From the NCBI RefSeq assembly GCF_002744735.1, contig NZ_KZ319340.1, forward strand, positions 434,001-498,000: a stretch of DNA of 64,000 bases, written 5' to 3'. Numbering within the stretch: the first letter of the stretch is position 1; each line of letters opens with the position of its first letter. The position numbers and the translations under genes are program-made. This document shows positions 54,046 through 63,456 of this stretch, piece after piece. Source of the DNA: Marinobacter guineae (lineage in GTDB: Bacteria > Pseudomonadota > Gammaproteobacteria > Pseudomonadales > Oleiphilaceae). Below the pieces are notes generated by a model. The model did not search any database and had not been told where the DNA came from. It was given only the letters and a program-made list of their open reading frames with translations.

Positions 54046-55620
54046 ATGTTGTTACGAAATTTCCTGGGAAATCTTGCCGTGGGCAAAAAACTCGCAGCGA
54101 GTTTCACCATTCTTCTCCTTCTTCTAATCATCATCTCCGCCGTCAGTATCTCTTCACTCGACGAATACAATCAGCGGGCATTAATCGTGGAACAGGCCAA
54201 TGCCGTCGAAATTGCTCTGCTGGACGCACGAACAGAGGAAAAGAATTTCCAGCTTCGAAGAGGCACTCAGTTTATCAACCGTGCCGTTGAGCTTGCAGAT
54301 AAGGCTGATAAAGCCCTGACACCGCTCATGGGAATGATCGAAGAAGCTGAAGACCGCCAACTGGTAGAGCGGATATTGACGGACATCCGATCTTACAAGG
54401 TGCTTCTGCAAAAATACGAAGCCAATATTTCCGCGCAGCCTGAAATCGTTTCATCCATTGAAGAGCAAATGCTCGCCGCGGCCCGCAATGCCATTGACCA
54501 GACCGAGGAGCTGAAAAAGCGGGAACAGACGCTGATGGCAGAACGATACGATCTGACAGTGACTGAAATCATTGTAGTGACCGTCGTCGCGATCCTCATC
54601 GCCATCACCGTAGCTTGGATCCTCACCCGGGCAATCACTGGCCCCATTAACGAAGCAGTTGGTATCGCCAACAAGGTGGCCTCGGGCGACCTTACCGTGG
54701 ACATTCACAGCCAGCGGGGTGACGAGTTCGGTCAGTTACTAGCTGCATTCGGGACCATGGTGACCAACCTCAGGGAACTGGTACGCGAGATCGATACCGG
54801 CGCATCCAGTATTGCCTCGTCCTCAGAGGAGCTGTCCACCGTAACCAACCAGACCAGCCAGGGTGTGGCAGAACAACAAAGCCAGACTGACCAGGTCGCC
54901 ACTGCCATGAATGAGATGGTGGCCACCGTCAACGAAGTGGCAAAGAGCGCCGAAGCCGCCTTCCAGGCTGCCAACCATGCCAGTGAGAAGTCCGGAAGTG
55001 GTGAAAAGGCCGTCAGGGAAACCCTTGAGTTTGTTGCGGATCTGAACAAACAAAGCGCTGAGGTGACGAAGCAACTCAACAGCCTGCAGGCTGAAACCAA
55101 CAACATCGGTACCGTGCTGGATGTGATTAAATCGGTTGCTGAACAGACCAACCTGCTGGCGTTGAATGCGGCCATTGAAGCTGCCCGCGCCGGAGAACAG
55201 GGCCGGGGATTTGCCGTAGTGGCGGATGAAGTCCGGTCACTGGCACAACGAACCCAAAGCTCTGCAACCGAGATTGAAACCCTGATCAGCAACCTTGTCA
55301 CCAGTGCGGCAACATCGGTTTCCAGCATGGAGAAAGGAAGCACACTTGCAGAACAGACACTGGAACGGGCGGAGCTTGCGGGTACCACCATCCAGGAGAT
55401 GGCAGCTGCAGTTGAGGAAATCCGCCAGTACAACAGCCAGATTGCCACAGCTGCCGAAGAACAAAGTTCGGTGGCTGAGGACATCAACCAGAACGTAACC
55501 CAGATCCGGGATGTCGGCGATCAGTCCGCTGCTTCCACAGAGCAGGTTTCCGCAGCCAGTGAAGAACTTGCGAGGCTGGCAGAGGGCCTGAGCACTCAGA
55601 TAGCCCGATTCAAAGTCTGA
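54046..55620 (+). CDS. Methyl-accepting chemotaxis protein
   Basis: A 524-residue chemoreceptor. Membrane helices lie at about 14-38 and 175-198 and flank a helical periplasmic sensor of about 135 residues (four-helix-bundle type). HAMP follows ([22 protein letters not shown]), then the signalling domain with the hairpin tip [23 protein letters not shown] and [13 protein letters not shown] 54046 has AAGGGG upstream; a longer frame from 53995 lacks a site. No C-terminal CheR pentapeptide is visible. Ligand unknown. Confidence 0.94.
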   Translation: MLLRNFLGNLAVGKKLAASFTILLLLLIIISAVSISSLDEYNQRALIVEQANAVEIALLDARTEEKNFQLRRGTQFINRAVELADKADKALTPLMGMIEEAEDRQLVERILTDIRSYKVLLQKYEANISAQPEIVSSIEEQMLAAARNAIDQTEELKKREQTLMAERYDLTVTEIIVVTVVAILIAITVAWILTRAITGPINEAVGIANKVASGDLTVDIHSQRGDEFGQLLAAFGTMVTNLRELVREIDTGASSIASSSEELSTVTNQTSQGVAEQQSQTDQVATAMNEMVATVNEVAKSAEAAFQAANHASEKSGSGEKAVRETLEFVADLNKQSAEVTKQLNSLQAETNNIGTVLDVIKSVAEQTNLLALNAAIEAARAGEQGRGFAVVADEVRSLAQRTQSSATEIETLISNLVTSAATSVSSMEKGSTLAEQTLERAELAGTTIQEMAAAVEEIRQYNSQIATAAEEQSSVAEDINQNVTQIRDVGDQSAASTEQVSAASEELARLAEGLSTQIARFKV

Positions 55621-55636
55621 TTCAGACACGCGAAGA

Positions 55637-55673
55637 CAAAAAAGCCCGACGGTAAAACCCGCCGGGCTTTTTT
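55637..55673. terminator. Bidirectional terminator
   Basis: AAAAAAGCCCGACGG, TAAAA loop, CCCGCCGGGCTTTTTT between the chemoreceptor stop and the convergent symporter stop; A and T runs on both sides allow use from either direction. Confidence 0.88.
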
Positions 55674-55709
55674 CTGCACCGCCGGTCAGCAAGCCGGCTC
55701 AGGCAGTCT

Positions 55710-57107
55710 TCACGCCGTCAGGTTGTAAACAAAGACAACCGCAACCGCGATGGGCGTGGCAAACCGGATCAGGTTGTACCAAAGGGTAAAGGCACCGCCT
55801 TCCAGGGCCAGATCCTTTTTCAGCGACTCCCTGGCAACGAACCAGCCGACAAACACCGCAGTCAGCAGACCGGACAGTGGCAGCAATACGTTGGCGGTAA
55901 AGAAGTCCAGAAGATCGAAAATGGTCTTGCCTTCGAAGCGCTCGAACATCGCCAGCGGGGTAATATCCGCCCAGACGTTCAGGGACAGGATCGAGGCAAT
56001 ACCGAGGGCCCAGCAAAGTACACCAACCAGGATGGCACTACCAGAGCGGGCCATGCTGGTCTTCTCTTCCACCCACTCGACCACCGGCTCCAGCAGGGAG
56101 ATACCGGAGGTCCAGGCGGCGAACAGCAGTAGGACGAAAAACAGCGTGCCAAACAGGCTGCCCATGGGCATGTTGCCAAAGGCCAGCGGCAGGGTCTGGA
56201 AGATCAGGCCAGGGCCGGCGCTGGCTTCCAGGCCATTGGCGAACACCACCGGGAAAATCGCCAGGCCGGCCAGCAGCGCTACCACGGTATCCATAAGCGC
56301 CACACTAACGGCGGTGCGGCCGATGGAAATGTCCCGGCCGAGGTAGGAGCCGTAGGCCATCATGATCGCCATACCCAGGCTGAGGGTGAAGAAGGCATGA
56401 CCCAGAGCAATCAGAACCCCGTTAATCGAGAGCGCTCCGAAATTCGGGGTGAACAGGAAGCTCACCGCCTCACCAAAGTGACCAGTCGTGGTGGCGTAGC
56501 CAACCGCGACCAGCAGCAGCACAAACAGAGCCGGCATCAGAATGGTCACAGCCCGCTCCAGACCACTCTTGAGGCCCCGGGAAACCACCAGAATCACCAG
56601 TGCCATGAAGAGGGTGTGCCAAAGCAGCAACTGGCCGGGACTGGCCAGCAGATTACCGAACAGATCACCGATGGACTCAGCAGTTCCGCCTGTAAAATCG
56701 CCCATGGCGGCGTGGCCTACGTAGGACGCTGCCCAACCGCCAATAACGGAATAGAAGGACAAAATAACAAACGCGGCGATCATCCCGATGATCGCGGAGA
56801 TCCGCCAGCCCGGAGAACTGAGATTGCGCTCGGCGACCAGGCGCATGCTGGTGATGGGGTTATGGCGGCCATTCCGGCCGATGAACACCTCCGCCATCAT
56901 GATCGGAATACCGATGACTGCTATACACAGCAGATACACCAGTACAAAGGCGCCACCACCGTTTTCGCCGGTGACATAGGGAAATTTCCAGATATTACCG
57001 AGACCAACGGCAGAGCCGGTTGCCGCCAGAATAAACGCCAACCGGGAGGACCAGAGACCACGAGCGGCCCCTGCACCGTTACCCGAAACCGAGTTGGACT
57101 GAGTCAT
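55710..57107 (-). CDS. Sodium-dependent symporter, NSS/SNF family
   Basis: A 465-residue membrane carrier with about eleven to twelve helices and the signature start WSSRLAFILAATGSAVGLGNIWKFPYVTGENGGGAF, which builds the sodium and substrate sites of LeuT/MhsT-type transporters. Further marks are GHAFFTLSLGMAIMMAYGSY and LFAAWTSGISLLEPVVEWV. ATG 57107 begins MTQSNSVSGNG; the frame to 57242 covers a hairpin region. It imports an amino acid or related amine with sodium. Substrate not determinable by eye. Confidence 0.93.
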   Translation of the reverse strand: MTQSNSVSGNGAGAARGLWSSRLAFILAATGSAVGLGNIWKFPYVTGENGGGAFVLVYLLCIAVIGIPIMMAEVFIGRNGRHNPITSMRLVAERNLSSPGWRISAIIGMIAAFVILSFYSVIGGWAASYVGHAAMGDFTGGTAESIGDLFGNLLASPGQLLLWHTLFMALVILVVSRGLKSGLERAVTILMPALFVLLLVAVGYATTTGHFGEAVSFLFTPNFGALSINGVLIALGHAFFTLSLGMAIMMAYGSYLGRDISIGRTAVSVALMDTVVALLAGLAIFPVVFANGLEASAGPGLIFQTLPLAFGNMPMGSLFGTLFFVLLLFAAWTSGISLLEPVVEWVEEKTSMARSGSAILVGVLCWALGIASILSLNVWADITPLAMFERFEGKTIFDLLDFFTANVLLPLSGLLTAVFVGWFVARESLKKDLALEGGAFTLWYNLIRFATPIAVAVVFVYNLTA

Positions 57108-57190
57108 GTTGTGTTCCTGTGCTTTTGGCTGAGGAATGTCTTTGAAAAGGGAGAGCCACGGCGCTGCCGGGGCAATTGGGGCGGGATTCT

Positions 57191-57256
57191 GCCAGCACTG
57201 GCTTTTCGATGCCAGTGCTGGCAACCGGCGTAACCGGAACAATCCGGTCCGCCGGC
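57191..57256. repeat. Double hairpin between chemoreceptor and symporter genes
   Basis: GCCAGCACTGGC, eight-base loop, GCCAGTGCTGGC (57191-57222, perfect 12-base stem), followed by nested CCGG-rich inverted repeats to about 57256. On the minus strand it lies between the PAS chemoreceptor stop and the symporter start. Without a T run it is probably a processing or attenuation structure or a small repeat. Confidence 0.6.
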
Positions 57257-57274
57257 TGGGGAAGGGAAACCTAA

Positions 57275-58849
57275 CTAGCCGTTTTTACTAATAAACCTGC
57301 CAATCAGGTCCTTCAGACCACGGGACATGGCGCTGAGCCGGTCACTGCTCTGTTTCGCCGACACGGCCTGAGCGTCACTGTGATCGGCCAGCTCGGCAAT
57401 ATTGGTGATCTGGCGGTTTATTTCATCAGATACCTGACTTTGTTCCTCAAACGCTGCGGACATATTGATAAAGCTGTCTGAAATGGTCTGTATGGAAGTA
57501 ACAATATCCCGCAGGGATCTCTCAGCTTCGCTGACCTTTTCCAGTCCACGGCCGGCCACGGCCTCACCATCGCGGGTTGCCTGAACCGCCGAGTCCACCT
57601 GCTGCCTGAAGTCGTCGATTACATCCTGGATATGGACCGTAGAGTCCCTCGTGCGACGGGCCAGAGAGCGCACTTCATCCGCCACCACGGCAAAGCCACG
57701 ACCCTGCTCACCCGCACGGGCGGCTTCAATGGCCGCATTCAGCGCCAACAGGTTGGTCTGATCGGCAATCTCGGAAATCAGGTTGGCCGCCTCGCCAATA
57801 CTCTTGGTGGACTCACCCAGCTTGCCGATGGTTGTACCGATTCCGTTGACGCGGGAAACCAGCTCTTCAATGGCAACCAGCGCTTCGGCACTGCGGTCAC
57901 TGCCAACACCCGCCAGCCGATTGGCTTCCTCGGCCTCCCGGGCATTGCTGGTAACCGATTCGGCAACCTCCTGGATCGACGCCGTCATCTCGTTGATGGC
58001 CGAGGCGGTCTGGTCGGTTTCCGCCCGCTGCCGGGCAATAGCAGATGCCCCTTCACTGATATAGCCGTGAGATGCCCTCGCCTGTTCGTAGAGCAGCTCT
58101 GCCTGATCATCAATTCGCGCCAAAGCGGTACGAACCCGGGCCTCCTCACTGACCAGCAGCAGGGAGAGCTGTGAGAACAGTCCGCGCTCGTCGCTGTAGG
58201 TGCGGGCGACGATCGGATCACTGAAGGCATCCGGCCGGAGATCCAGCAATTTGCGTAGGCGGGCAGACAGAGAGCTGAACACCAGGCCGAATCCCAGGGC
58301 ATGACCCGCAACAATGAGGCCCACCGCCAGCCACGGCTGGTTGACCTTCAGAGCCACCAGGCTGAGGACCAGCGACAGCAGGAACGGCCAGCCGGAACGA
58401 AGCATCGAGAGGGCGCGATTTCTGAACGAGGAGGACAAATTCCCAGCGGAGATCTTCCCGTAAAGCCGCTCGGCGCGGGCGATCTGATCCCGTGCCGGCT
58501 CAACCCGGACCGATTCATAGCCTACCATCTGACCGTTTTCGCGAATGGGAGTCACATAGGCACTGACCCAATAGTGGTCACCGTTTTTCGCCCGATTCTT
58601 GACCACCCCCATCCAGGCCTTGCCGGCCTTCAGATATTCCCACATATCCTTGAATACTGCCGGGGGCATGTCCGGATGGCGGATAATGTTATGGGCTTGG
58701 CCAATCAGCTCATCCCGGGAAAAGCCGCTGATTTCCACAAACTCGTCGTTGCAGTAGGTAAGCACCCCTTTCGGGTCCGTGGTGGTAATCAGCCGCCCGC
58801 CTTTACGCATTTTCACTTCACGCTGGGTTACCGGGAGATTCTTACGCAT
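57275..58849 (-). CDS. PAS-domain chemoreceptor, Aer-like
   Basis: A 524-residue energy- or redox-taxis receptor. It has no N-terminal membrane helix but a PAS domain at about 15-125 ([59 protein letters not shown]), very like Aer where FAD binds. Two adjacent membrane helices lie at about 155-195, a HAMP-like region follows, then the signalling tip [26 protein letters not shown] 58849 is the most likely start ([14 protein letters not shown]); the frame extends to 58927. It likely steers the cell by respiratory state. Confidence 0.92.
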   Translation of the reverse strand: MRKNLPVTQREVKMRKGGRLITTTDPKGVLTYCNDEFVEISGFSRDELIGQAHNIIRHPDMPPAVFKDMWEYLKAGKAWMGVVKNRAKNGDHYWVSAYVTPIRENGQMVGYESVRVEPARDQIARAERLYGKISAGNLSSSFRNRALSMLRSGWPFLLSLVLSLVALKVNQPWLAVGLIVAGHALGFGLVFSSLSARLRKLLDLRPDAFSDPIVARTYSDERGLFSQLSLLLVSEEARVRTALARIDDQAELLYEQARASHGYISEGASAIARQRAETDQTASAINEMTASIQEVAESVTSNAREAEEANRLAGVGSDRSAEALVAIEELVSRVNGIGTTIGKLGESTKSIGEAANLISEIADQTNLLALNAAIEAARAGEQGRGFAVVADEVRSLARRTRDSTVHIQDVIDDFRQQVDSAVQATRDGEAVAGRGLEKVSEAERSLRDIVTSIQTISDSFINMSAAFEEQSQVSDEINRQITNIAELADHSDAQAVSAKQSSDRLSAMSRGLKDLIGRFISKNG

Positions 58850-59003
58850 ATAAAGGGACCTTCTGACTTCAGGGCTGACCACAGGGGCACAAACAGGGAC
58901 GCAATGGTAACCCCGGATGAATATCATTGATATTCGTCAAAGGTTACCCTGCGTGTAGGAGTGTAACGGCAGAGATTCGGAGAACCTTAATCCGTGCAGA
59001 GAC

Positions 59004-59888
59004 TTATGTCGAAACGGCGAGCCGCGCCCGTGGGTGGAAGCGGGCGTTTACCCAGAGGGAAAAGGCAATAACGCCACCGCCAAGGGCGAGGCGCAACAGG
59101 TCTGCATCGCGATTCCAGATCAGCAGGTTCACGATCAGCCCCGCAGGCACGAGCGCATTGTTCATGATGGCCAGCGTACCGGCATCCACAACACAGGCGC
59201 CGCGGTTCCACAGGAACAGGCCCATACCGGAAGCAGCGAGCCCCAGCCAGGCCAGAATACCCCACTGCACGGAAGTGGTTGGCAAACGGTCGGCATTGCC
59301 GAAAATCAGGAAGGATGGCAAGGCAATGACCAGCGCGCCAATGAAGAAATAGCCGAAGGTCCGGTAGGCCGGTATTCCTGTCGGGAAATGCTGCATCACG
59401 TGCTTATAGCCAACCTGGCCGGCAGCGAAGGTGAAGTTTGCCACCTGGAGCAGCAAAAAGCCGGTAATGAAGTCCTCACTCAATCCGTCATAGCGAATGA
59501 TGCCAGCGCCCACCGTGGCAATGGCCGCCGCCAGCAGTGCCACCGGCGAGAAGCGGCGGAACAGGGCATCGTCAAGCAGGGTCACGTATAACGGAGTGAA
59601 GATAGTAAACAGCAACACTTCCGGCACGGTCAGGTAACTGAAGGAGCGATACAGGCACAGGTAGGTAATACCGAACTGCAACATCCCGGTGGCCAGAATG
59701 CCCAGCTTCAGACCGGAAGGCACACCCCGCCAGCGGGTAAATGGTAAAAACACCAAGGCACCAAGCAGCACACGGCTGAGCACCGCAAAGTCGCTGTCTA
59801 CCTGCCCGGCCAGAAACTCGCCGATCAGGCTGAAGGAAAACGCCCACAGAACCGTAACAAAAACCAGAAGTCCCATCGCCACTGCCAT
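59004..59888 (-). CDS. DMT/EamA-family transporter
   Basis: A 294-residue protein with ten membrane helices in two EamA repeats (FVTVLWAFSFSLIGEFLA at the start, LLLQVANFTFAAGQVGYK at the start of the second). Such proteins export metabolites or amino acids. The start is either ATG 59888 or ATG 59876; neither has a clear ribosome site. It is divergent from the MATE gene with about 170 bases between. Confidence 0.9.
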   Translation of the reverse strand: MAVAMGLLVFVTVLWAFSFSLIGEFLAGQVDSDFAVLSRVLLGALVFLPFTRWRGVPSGLKLGILATGMLQFGITYLCLYRSFSYLTVPEVLLFTIFTPLYVTLLDDALFRRFSPVALLAAAIATVGAGIIRYDGLSEDFITGFLLLQVANFTFAAGQVGYKHVMQHFPTGIPAYRTFGYFFIGALVIALPSFLIFGNADRLPTTSVQWGILAWLGLAASGMGLFLWNRGACVVDAGTLAIMNNALVPAGLIVNLLIWNRDADLLRLALGGGVIAFSLWVNARFHPRARLAVST

Positions 59889-60055
59889 CTGTTGTGAACA
59901 AGGCGCGTACTTTAACGGTTTTGGGAGAAACTTGCAGCGCCAGAGAGCAGGACAAACCCCGATGCGCCAATACAGGCCAATCGGGTAACATGCCCGGTCT
60001 GCGCTGAGCCACATATTTGCAATCCCGAACCAGGAACGACCGGACAAAACACCCT

Positions 60056-61477
60056 ATGGATGAAATCCACCAGCCCTTACCGGAAGCCCGCAAGCCACTG
60101 GTCGCCCGAACACTGACAGAATGGCGAACCCTGGCCATTCTTGGCGGGCCAATCCTGATCGCCCAGGTTGCCCAGATGGCCAACGGCGTTATCGATACGG
60201 TCATGGCCGGGCACGCCAGTGCCGAAGACCTGGCCGCCGTGGGTATTGGCAGCAGCCTGTGGATGCCCCTGTTCCTGTTCTTCATGGGCATGCTCGGGGC
60301 TCTGCAACCCATTATTTCCGGCTACAACGGTGCCCGGGCGGTTGAGAAAATCATGCCAGCCACCTGGCAGGGCCTGTATCTGGCGGCGGTAGGTTCCGTC
60401 ATCATGATCCTGCTGCTCACCCACGTGCACCCTGTGCTGGCAATGCTCAACCTGGAAGCCAACACGGCACGCATCACCCAGGGCTATCTGGACGCCTTTG
60501 CCTGGGGTGTCCCGGCATTACTGCTGATCACGGCACTTCGGGGGCTCACCGATGGCCTCGGCCATACCCGGGTCATCATGGCGTTTTCCATTCTCAGTAC
60601 GTTGATCAACCTGCCCATGAACTACATCTTCATTTATGGCAAGCTCGGGCTGCCCGCCATGGGAGGTATCGGCTGCGGCTGGGCCACCTCGATTTCCAAC
60701 GGGGTCGCGGCTATTGCGCTGCTGGTTTACCTCAACCGCAGCCGTGTGTACCGGCATTTCCATCTGATTTCAGACTGGGTGAAACCGGACCTGGCGGGCA
60801 TTCGCTACATTCTGGGCATTGGCATTCCGATTGGCTTCACTATTTTTGTCGAGGCCAGCATGTTCGCAGTGATTGCCCTGTTCCTGGCCCCGCTCGGCCC
60901 GGTGGTGGTGGCGGGCCATCAGATTGCCCTGAACGTGGTGTCGCTATTGTTCATGCTGCCCTTGAGTATCGGCATGGCGCTGACATTGCGGGTCAGTTTT
61001 CTGATGGGCGCCCATGCTCCGGATACCGCACGCCTGATTGCCAGAAGTTCGCTGATTCTGGCGGCAGCAACGGCGCTGGTGTTCGCGGTTCTGCTGTTCG
61101 TATTTTCCCGGGAAATCTCCGCTCTTTATACCAGCGACAGGGAGGTGCAGGCGGTTACCGTAAGACTGCTGGTGTTCGCCGCAATCTTCCAGATCGCCGA
61201 TGTCATTCAGGTGACCTGCATCAGCGCCTTGCGCGGCTACAAGGATACCCGCCTCCCGATGTTCATCATGCTGTTTTCATTCTGGGGCGTGGGCCTGCCC
61301 CTGGGCTACCTGCTGACTTTCACGAACTGGCTGGTACCGGCGATGGGGGCGGCTGGCTTCTGGGTAGGTCTCACCGGCGGACTGATATCTGCAAGTATCC
61401 TGCTCGGCTGGCGGCTGTTCCTCTACACGCCAGAGGGTGATCCGGCAGTGGCTGCGGCCAATTCCGGCGCCCGCTGA
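60056..61477 (+). CDS. MATE-family multidrug efflux protein, NorM-like
   Basis: A 473-residue exporter with twelve membrane helices in two halves. NorM-type segments include LGGPILIAQVAQMANGVIDTVMAGHASAEDLAAVGIGSS and the second-half region IGIPIGFTIFVEASMFAVIALFLAPLG followed by GHQIALNVVSLLFMLPLSIGMA. ATG 60056 begins MDEIHQPLPEARK. It exports cationic compounds using a Na+ or H+ gradient. It overlaps the convergent diguanylate cyclase stop region by 55 bases (61423-61477), tail to tail. Confidence 0.93.
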   Translation: MDEIHQPLPEARKPLVARTLTEWRTLAILGGPILIAQVAQMANGVIDTVMAGHASAEDLAAVGIGSSLWMPLFLFFMGMLGALQPIISGYNGARAVEKIMPATWQGLYLAAVGSVIMILLLTHVHPVLAMLNLEANTARITQGYLDAFAWGVPALLLITALRGLTDGLGHTRVIMAFSILSTLINLPMNYIFIYGKLGLPAMGGIGCGWATSISNGVAAIALLVYLNRSRVYRHFHLISDWVKPDLAGIRYILGIGIPIGFTIFVEASMFAVIALFLAPLGPVVVAGHQIALNVVSLLFMLPLSIGMALTLRVSFLMGAHAPDTARLIARSSLILAAATALVFAVLLFVFSREISALYTSDREVQAVTVRLLVFAAIFQIADVIQVTCISALRGYKDTRLPMFIMLFSFWGVGLPLGYLLTFTNWLVPAMGAAGFWVGLTGGLISASILLGWRLFLYTPEGDPAVAAANSGAR

Positions 61478-62451
61478 TGGTCCGCAAAAACGATCCGGTC
61501 ACGGCCGGTTTCCTTGGCCTCGTAGAGCGCGGCATCCGCCCGGGCCAGCCAGCTGTCGACACTCTCACCATGTTCAAGTAGCGCCACGCCAAATGAGGCG
61601 GTCACTGAACCACCGGGATGCTTCATATACTTGCGCAGCACCTGCTGAAGATTGTTCATCACCGCTTTCAGGCCGATGCCATCAACCCCCGGCAACAGCA
61701 GTACAAATTCCTCACCGCCAAAACGGAACAACTGGTCTGACTTTCGGGTGTTTTTCAGCAGCAGCTCAACCATCTCAATGAGCACGTCATCGCCGACACC
61801 ATGGCCGTGCTCATCATTGATTTTCTTGAAATGATCGATATCCAGCAGCACCAGGGCATAAGGCAACCCTGTCCGCTCGGCATTTGCCGCCGCCAGATCC
61901 AGCTCCTGATCCATTGAGCGCCGGTTCTTGATGCCGGTCAGCGGATCTATCGTTGCCAGATGTTCCAGACGCTCCCGCTGGTCATGGTTCCTGTGTGCAA
62001 ACACGTAAGCGCAGGCGCTGACCACGAAGGCTGTTGATGCGAAAGACCACATCTGGATCTCAGACCGAAAGGCGCCACCATGCACCATCAGGGCAACGAC
62101 CGAAGCGACGTTCAGGAACACGGCTATGCGGGGATTGGCCAGGAAGAATGTCGTCACAAGGCACGGATAGAGCCAGAAAAGCCCGGGCTCGCCTACCACA
62201 GTACCAACCACCACCGCGCCGGTGCAGGCAATGAACGCAAGCACCAGACCGCTCCGGCGGGTATCTCCGGTTACCCAAGCGTAAACCAGCACTACCGTGA
62301 TACCCAAAAGAATCGTCGTGTCGACCAGCCCTGCCAGCAGGTTACCCTGAAAATACCGCATCACCGCGAAGGGAGTAATGCCCAGGATCGCACTGACACC
62401 TAGCAAGGTAATAATCGACAATCTAAAGTCAGTCTTGAGGCGATGGAGCAT
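61423..62451 (-). CDS. Diguanylate cyclase with membrane N-domain
   Basis: A 342-residue c-di-GMP synthase. About five membrane helices occupy residues 14-155 (MASE-like). A GGDEF domain follows from about 170: DPLTGIKNRRSMDQEL, LVLLDIDHFKKINDEHGHGVGDDV, and the active loop FRFGGEEFVLLLPG. The inhibitory site RKSD sits five residues before GGEEF, so product inhibition is expected. The enzyme looks active. Its 3' end overlaps the convergent MATE gene by 55 bases. Confidence 0.94.
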   Translation of the reverse strand: MLHRLKTDFRLSIITLLGVSAILGITPFAVMRYFQGNLLAGLVDTTILLGITVVLVYAWVTGDTRRSGLVLAFIACTGAVVVGTVVGEPGLFWLYPCLVTTFFLANPRIAVFLNVASVVALMVHGGAFRSEIQMWSFASTAFVVSACAYVFAHRNHDQRERLEHLATIDPLTGIKNRRSMDQELDLAAANAERTGLPYALVLLDIDHFKKINDEHGHGVGDDVLIEMVELLLKNTRKSDQLFRFGGEEFVLLLPGVDGIGLKAVMNNLQQVLRKYMKHPGGSVTASFGVALLEHGESVDSWLARADAALYEAKETGRDRIVFADHQRAPELAAATAGSPSGV

Positions 62452-62556
62452 GCAGAGTGATCGTCCGACAAAGTGGCATTCAGGATCCCAGAGTAGCTGA
62501 AGAATTTTGAATGGTCGCTATGGAACTACGATTTTTTACAATATTTAAATAGTTGG

Positions 62557-63261
62557 CTAAGTTTGGCCTTCCCGGTCCAAAAACTCCTGAAAAGCTTCAT
62601 CCAAGTCGCCCTCATACTGTTCAAGAACCGCTCCAACATCGGAAGCAAGCACGTCCAGCAAGACAAAACTGTTTACCCCCGCATCTTCGTCCTGCCCCGC
62701 CTGTAAACGCTGGCTCATCGCACGATTCAGGATCCGGAGATCACGATAAATGCCCTGTAGGCCGTCCATGTTCCAGTCTGGCGTTTTTCCGTGCTGGCCT
62801 CTCAGATACTGGCCAACCAAAAACGTCCCGAACACCCGGGCGAGAGTTTCATCAGCACTGCTCAGTGGCAGGTGGTAACGAGCCATGGGCCGCAAAATGG
62901 CCGTCACCGGACAGCCGGAAAAGGGGCCAATCAACCCCAGCAGAGAGCTCATGGCGCGCTGAAGCGTTGTCTGGGCCTGGGTACGCCGGCCTCGGCTAAC
63001 AACCGTAAGCTCAACAGGTTCGTGCGAGGCTAGCCGGGAAGTTTTCCTCGCCGGCTCCACGAGAGCGAGCGCATAAGGGCAGTATGTTTTCCCGGAGCCA
63101 GCGAGCGGGCAATGGCTGCACCGGTGGAAATCGAGGCGAGCCCAGTCCGGCCCGGTCTTCGGCAATTCCGGCACCAGGTCTTTGCCTTCCACATCAATGT
63201 GGTAGGCCCAGGTTGTACCGTCCTGGAACTGAAAATGATACTCAACCGTTGATTGATTCAT
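62557..63261 (-). CDS. Conserved hypothetical protein with CX2CX9C motif
   Basis: A 234-residue cytoplasmic protein. Near residues 46-61 it has FHRCSHCPLAGSGKTYC, a Cys/His cluster that could bind zinc or an Fe-S centre. Segments GLIGPFSGCPVTAILRPMARYHLPL and FGTFLVGQYLRGQHG are strongly suggestive of a conserved fold. The N-terminus is beta-rich (VEYHFQFQDGTTWAYHIDV). I do not know the function. It lies between the diguanylate cyclase and a divergent histidine kinase, a setting that hints at a signalling link. Confidence 0.78.
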   Translation of the reverse strand: MNQSTVEYHFQFQDGTTWAYHIDVEGKDLVPELPKTGPDWARLDFHRCSHCPLAGSGKTYCPYALALVEPARKTSRLASHEPVELTVVSRGRRTQAQTTLQRAMSSLLGLIGPFSGCPVTAILRPMARYHLPLSSADETLARVFGTFLVGQYLRGQHGKTPDWNMDGLQGIYRDLRILNRAMSQRLQAGQDEDAGVNSFVLLDVLASDVGAVLEQYEGDLDEAFQEFLDREGQT

Positions 63262-63456
63262 TCTGAATAAACCTTATTTTATTGTTCTATGTCAGGCTGA
63301 ACACCTCAAATCTGGTTGTTTTAACGCAACCACGCTCCAATAGCCAGCAGGTATTGCATAACTTAACTCCTTATCAAATATACAAATGTTAACGAGTCAA
63401 GAATTTCATAGTCGTTATACTTGAGCCAGATCAAAAACTATAAAAATTCATAGCGG

